64,000 nt of DNA from Anaerobutyricum hallii (GTDB lineage: Bacteria > Bacillota > Clostridia > Lachnospirales > Lachnospiraceae): assembly GCF_900209925.1 (NCBI RefSeq), contig NZ_LT907978.1:2513001-2577000 (forward strand), given 5' to 3'. Shown one piece after another: positions 62,073 through 64,000 of the stretch. Position 1 is the stretch's first letter, and each line of letters opens with the position of its first letter. Position numbers and translations under genes: made by a program. A model generated the notes under the pieces. That model was not told the DNA's origin and made no database searches. It was given only the letters and a program-made list of their open reading frames with translations.

Positions 62073-62360
62073 ACTGGGTCACCTCTCTCATTCCTTCATG
62101 TACTCTTTCAAATTTATATTATAACAGGAAATGGAGAGAATGGGGGATTAAATACTAATTTATTTGAGGGGCTAAAGAAACGAAAACCAGAAGGAAATTA
62201 GTATTTTCGCTTGAGGAAGAATAAGGGGATTGTCCAGAAGGCTATGATTTTTAATCAGAGAACTATTTATCCATAAGAAAATAACAGTGAAATCCACGCC
62301 TTCTACTTAATTCGTTTTCTTTCACTATAATATCCTTACAATTCTGTAAGAAGAAATTTC

Positions 62361-62749
62361 TCTTCTGGAGAATTTTTCTCTGGTTAACTCTCAGAATCTT
62401 CTGGAGAATCCCCTTCTCTTTCCAATATAAATCACTAATTTGCTATTTGTTATCAAAACCAGACAGCCACTGAAATAAAATTTTATGCTGAATTGTAAGA
62501 AGACTATGATAAAGAAAAAAGAATGGTTATAAGTATTGCATTTTGTGACTTTGCGCTATGGAATTCTGACCATAGGAACTTGGGACTCGTTTTTCCCAAG
62601 TTCCTGTTTTTCTGGGCAGAATGGAATGCTTAGCGCAACGGAACAAAATCAAACTTATAACCATTCTTTTTTCTTTAGAAGACTAACTACAATTCAGCAC
62701 AATATCTTCTACATAAAGCGGCGTCTGTGTCCTCAGCAAATTAGTATTT
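62361..62749 (-). repeat. Large palindromic repeat, family R copy B (abuts purC stop)
   Basis: It is homologous to 14334-14712. Outer stem is a perfect 20 bp (AAAAAAGAATGGTTATAAGT against its complement). The apical hairpin is GGAACTTGGG/CCCAAGTTCC and the next stem ATTCTG/CAGAAT; both differ from copy A but stay paired. Inverted ends TGCTGAATTGTA/TACAATTCAGCA. It starts at the purC stop, in sense. The gap 62073-62360 has no gene; 62150-62256 resembles the right flank of H copy 5. Confidence 0.85.
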
Positions 62750-63616
62750 AAATTCTTCACCTGTCAGCTGCTCATATGCTTCTTTATACTTTGCAACTGT
62801 CTTATCAATAACTTCTTCCGGAAGATTATAATCGCTGTCCGGATTCTGTTTTAACCAATCTCTTACAAACTGTTTATCATAGGAAGGCTGTCCCTTACCT
62901 GCTTCGTATCCTTCTCTTGGCCAGAAACGGGAGCTGTCTGGTGTGAGCATCTCATCACCGATAACGACTCTGCCCTGCTCATCAAGACCAAATTCAAACT
63001 TAGTATCTGCAATGATGATACCTTTTTCCCAAGCATACTCCGCACATTTCTTGTAGAGGGAAATTGTGTACTCTTTTAAAATGTTTGCGTAGTAATTACC
63101 CTTGCCAGGATATGCTTTTTCAAGGATTTCTACTGTCTTATCATAAGATACGTTCTCGTCGTGATCTCCAAGATCAGCCTTTGTGGAAGGTGTATAAATC
63201 GGTTCTGGCAGTTTCTCAGATTCCTGTAATCCTTCTGGAAGCTTAATACCACAAACGGTTCCGTTCTCTTTATAGCTTTCCCAGCCGCTTCCTGTTATGT
63301 AACCACGAACGATACATTCGATTGGGAACATCTCAAGCTTCTTACACATCATGCTGCGTCCGGCATATTTCTCATTCTGGAAGAATTCCGGCATATCTTT
63401 TACATCTGTTGAAATCATGTGGTTCGGTACTGTGTTCTCTGTAAGATCAAACCAGAACTTGGACATCTGGGTTAAAATAGCACCTTTGTCTGTTACTTTG
63501 TTTTTCAAAATTACGTCAAATGCTGAAATTCTGTCTGTGGCAGTGATAATTAAGCTGTCCCCGTTATCGTATACTTCGCGGACTTTTCCTTCTTTGATTG
63601 GTTTAAATTCTTTCAT
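62741..63616 (-). CDS. purC: Phosphoribosylaminoimidazole-succinocarboxamide synthase
   Basis: This 291-residue SAICAR synthase joins aspartate to CAIR with ATP in purine synthesis. GKVREVYDNGDSLIITATDRISAFD at the N-terminus, FPIECIVRGYITGSGWESY and IIADTKFEFGLDEQGRVVIGDEMLTPDSSRFW are diagnostic. ATG 63616 (MKEFKPIKEGK) is used with AAGGATGG upstream; an earlier ATG at 63625 sits on the ribosome binding site. It stands alone, apart from other pur genes. Confidence 0.95.
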   Translation of the reverse strand: MKEFKPIKEGKVREVYDNGDSLIITATDRISAFDVILKNKVTDKGAILTQMSKFWFDLTENTVPNHMISTDVKDMPEFFQNEKYAGRSMMCKKLEMFPIECIVRGYITGSGWESYKENGTVCGIKLPEGLQESEKLPEPIYTPSTKADLGDHDENVSYDKTVEILEKAYPGKGNYYANILKEYTISLYKKCAEYAWEKGIIIADTKFEFGLDEQGRVVIGDEMLTPDSSRFWPREGYEAGKGQPSYDKQFVRDWLKQNPDSDYNLPEEVIDKTVAKYKEAYEQLTGEEFKY

Positions 63617-63738
63617 GTTGTCCATCCTTTTTCCAATGTGATAAGTTATAGTTTTCCTCAATTCACATCCTGCATTATTGCAAAGACTGACTTGCTGAAA
63701 TTATTTTACTACAAATTTTCGCTTTGCACAATTCCCTT

Positions 63739-64000
63739 TTACTGCTTTTTTTCTTTCATATAAGAAGCATACGACTTACAAACGTCAGCGAGACAGCATT
63801 TTTCACAATAAGGTGTTGTTCTTGCCGTACAAACTTCTCTACCATGATACACTAAACGATGGCAAAAATCGCTTCCTTCTTCCGGCGGTATAATTTTCCA
63901 CAAAGCCATCTCGACCTTCTTCGGATTTTTCTCATTGTCAACCAGACCAATCCTGTTGCAAAGGCGAATGCAGTGTGTGTCTGTTACGATTGCCGGCTTT
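63739..64000 (-). CDS. nth: Endonuclease III (C-terminal part; rest beyond window)
   Basis: The last about 87 codons of a DNA glycosylase/AP lyase of base-excision repair. The catalytic Asp appears in PAIVTDTHC, and the C-terminal iron-sulfur loop has four Cys in VCTARTTPYCEKCCLADVC. The spacing between the first two is seven residues, one more than the classic six. Stop TAA at 63739-63741. 5' part lies beyond 64000. Confidence 0.88.
   Translation of the reverse strand, partial: KPAIVTDTHCIRLCNRIGLVDNEKNPKKVEMALWKIIPPEEGSDFCHRLVYHGREVCTARTTPYCEKCCLADVCKSYASYMKEKKQ

Overview
This 64-kb window looks like chromosome from a low-GC, strictly anaerobic, spore-forming Firmicute, most likely a gut Lachnospiraceae (Anaerobutyricum/Roseburia-like; the genus is an inference). 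The grounds are the spoIIAA-spoIIAB-sigF operon followed by spoVA genes, an oxygen-sensitive 2-oxoacid:ferredoxin oxidoreductase, an oxygen-sensitive glycyl radical diol-dehydratase-type enzyme, AGCS and NhaD-type cation-coupled transporters, and a run of large proteins of a kind I know only from Lachnospiraceae. Most of the window is housekeeping chromosome. No prophage, CRISPR array, rRNA or tRNA was seen.

Layout: 1-1301 is an IS200/IS605-type element running off the left edge. 1.5-5 kb holds an S1-domain protein, degraded mobile and restriction remnants and crcB. 5.2-12.3 kb holds an alanine-type symporter, tarJ-tarI (CDP-ribitol), an HD protein, a DUF421 membrane protein, and a 2-oxoacid oxidoreductase operon in which one deletion has fused the start of the gamma gene to the back of the alpha gene, leaving only the beta gene intact. 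12.3-18.1 kb holds a tiny gene, yqeY, leuS and an L,D-transpeptidase. 18.3-26.8 kb holds a VOC protein, a class A PBP, a glycyl radical enzyme and a PocR-type two-component system. 26.8-35.7 kb is the sporulation block: the spoVA set is split by a second IS605-type copy (between spoVAB and spoVAC) and by a hypothetical gene plus truA (between spoVAC and spoVAD), with spoIIA upstream. 35.9-47.3 kb holds a zinc-ribbon TPR membrane protein, folC, valS and a three-gene set with an actin/Hsp70-like protein and a 1166-residue partner. 47.6-64 kb holds nhaD with a structured leader, an HD phosphohydrolase, a secreted subtilase, dus, pepD, trmO, gtrA, a secreted C69 peptidase, an amidase cluster, purC and the end of nth.

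The most unusual content is intergenic. At least five families of palindromic repeats occur. The best is a 117-bp hairpin present five times (2235, 3994, 5097, 12295, 14040). Each copy carries its own 7-8 bp stem segment that differs from the others yet is matched on the opposite arm. All copies keep a constant 19-20 nt offset from a stop codon, and four of the five follow a gene or gene remnant in the sense direction. A second, larger family (next to leuS and purC) also shows compensatory stem changes and shares border sequences with the first. These may be bidirectional terminators, a mobile palindromic element, or structured RNAs; the sequence alone does not decide.
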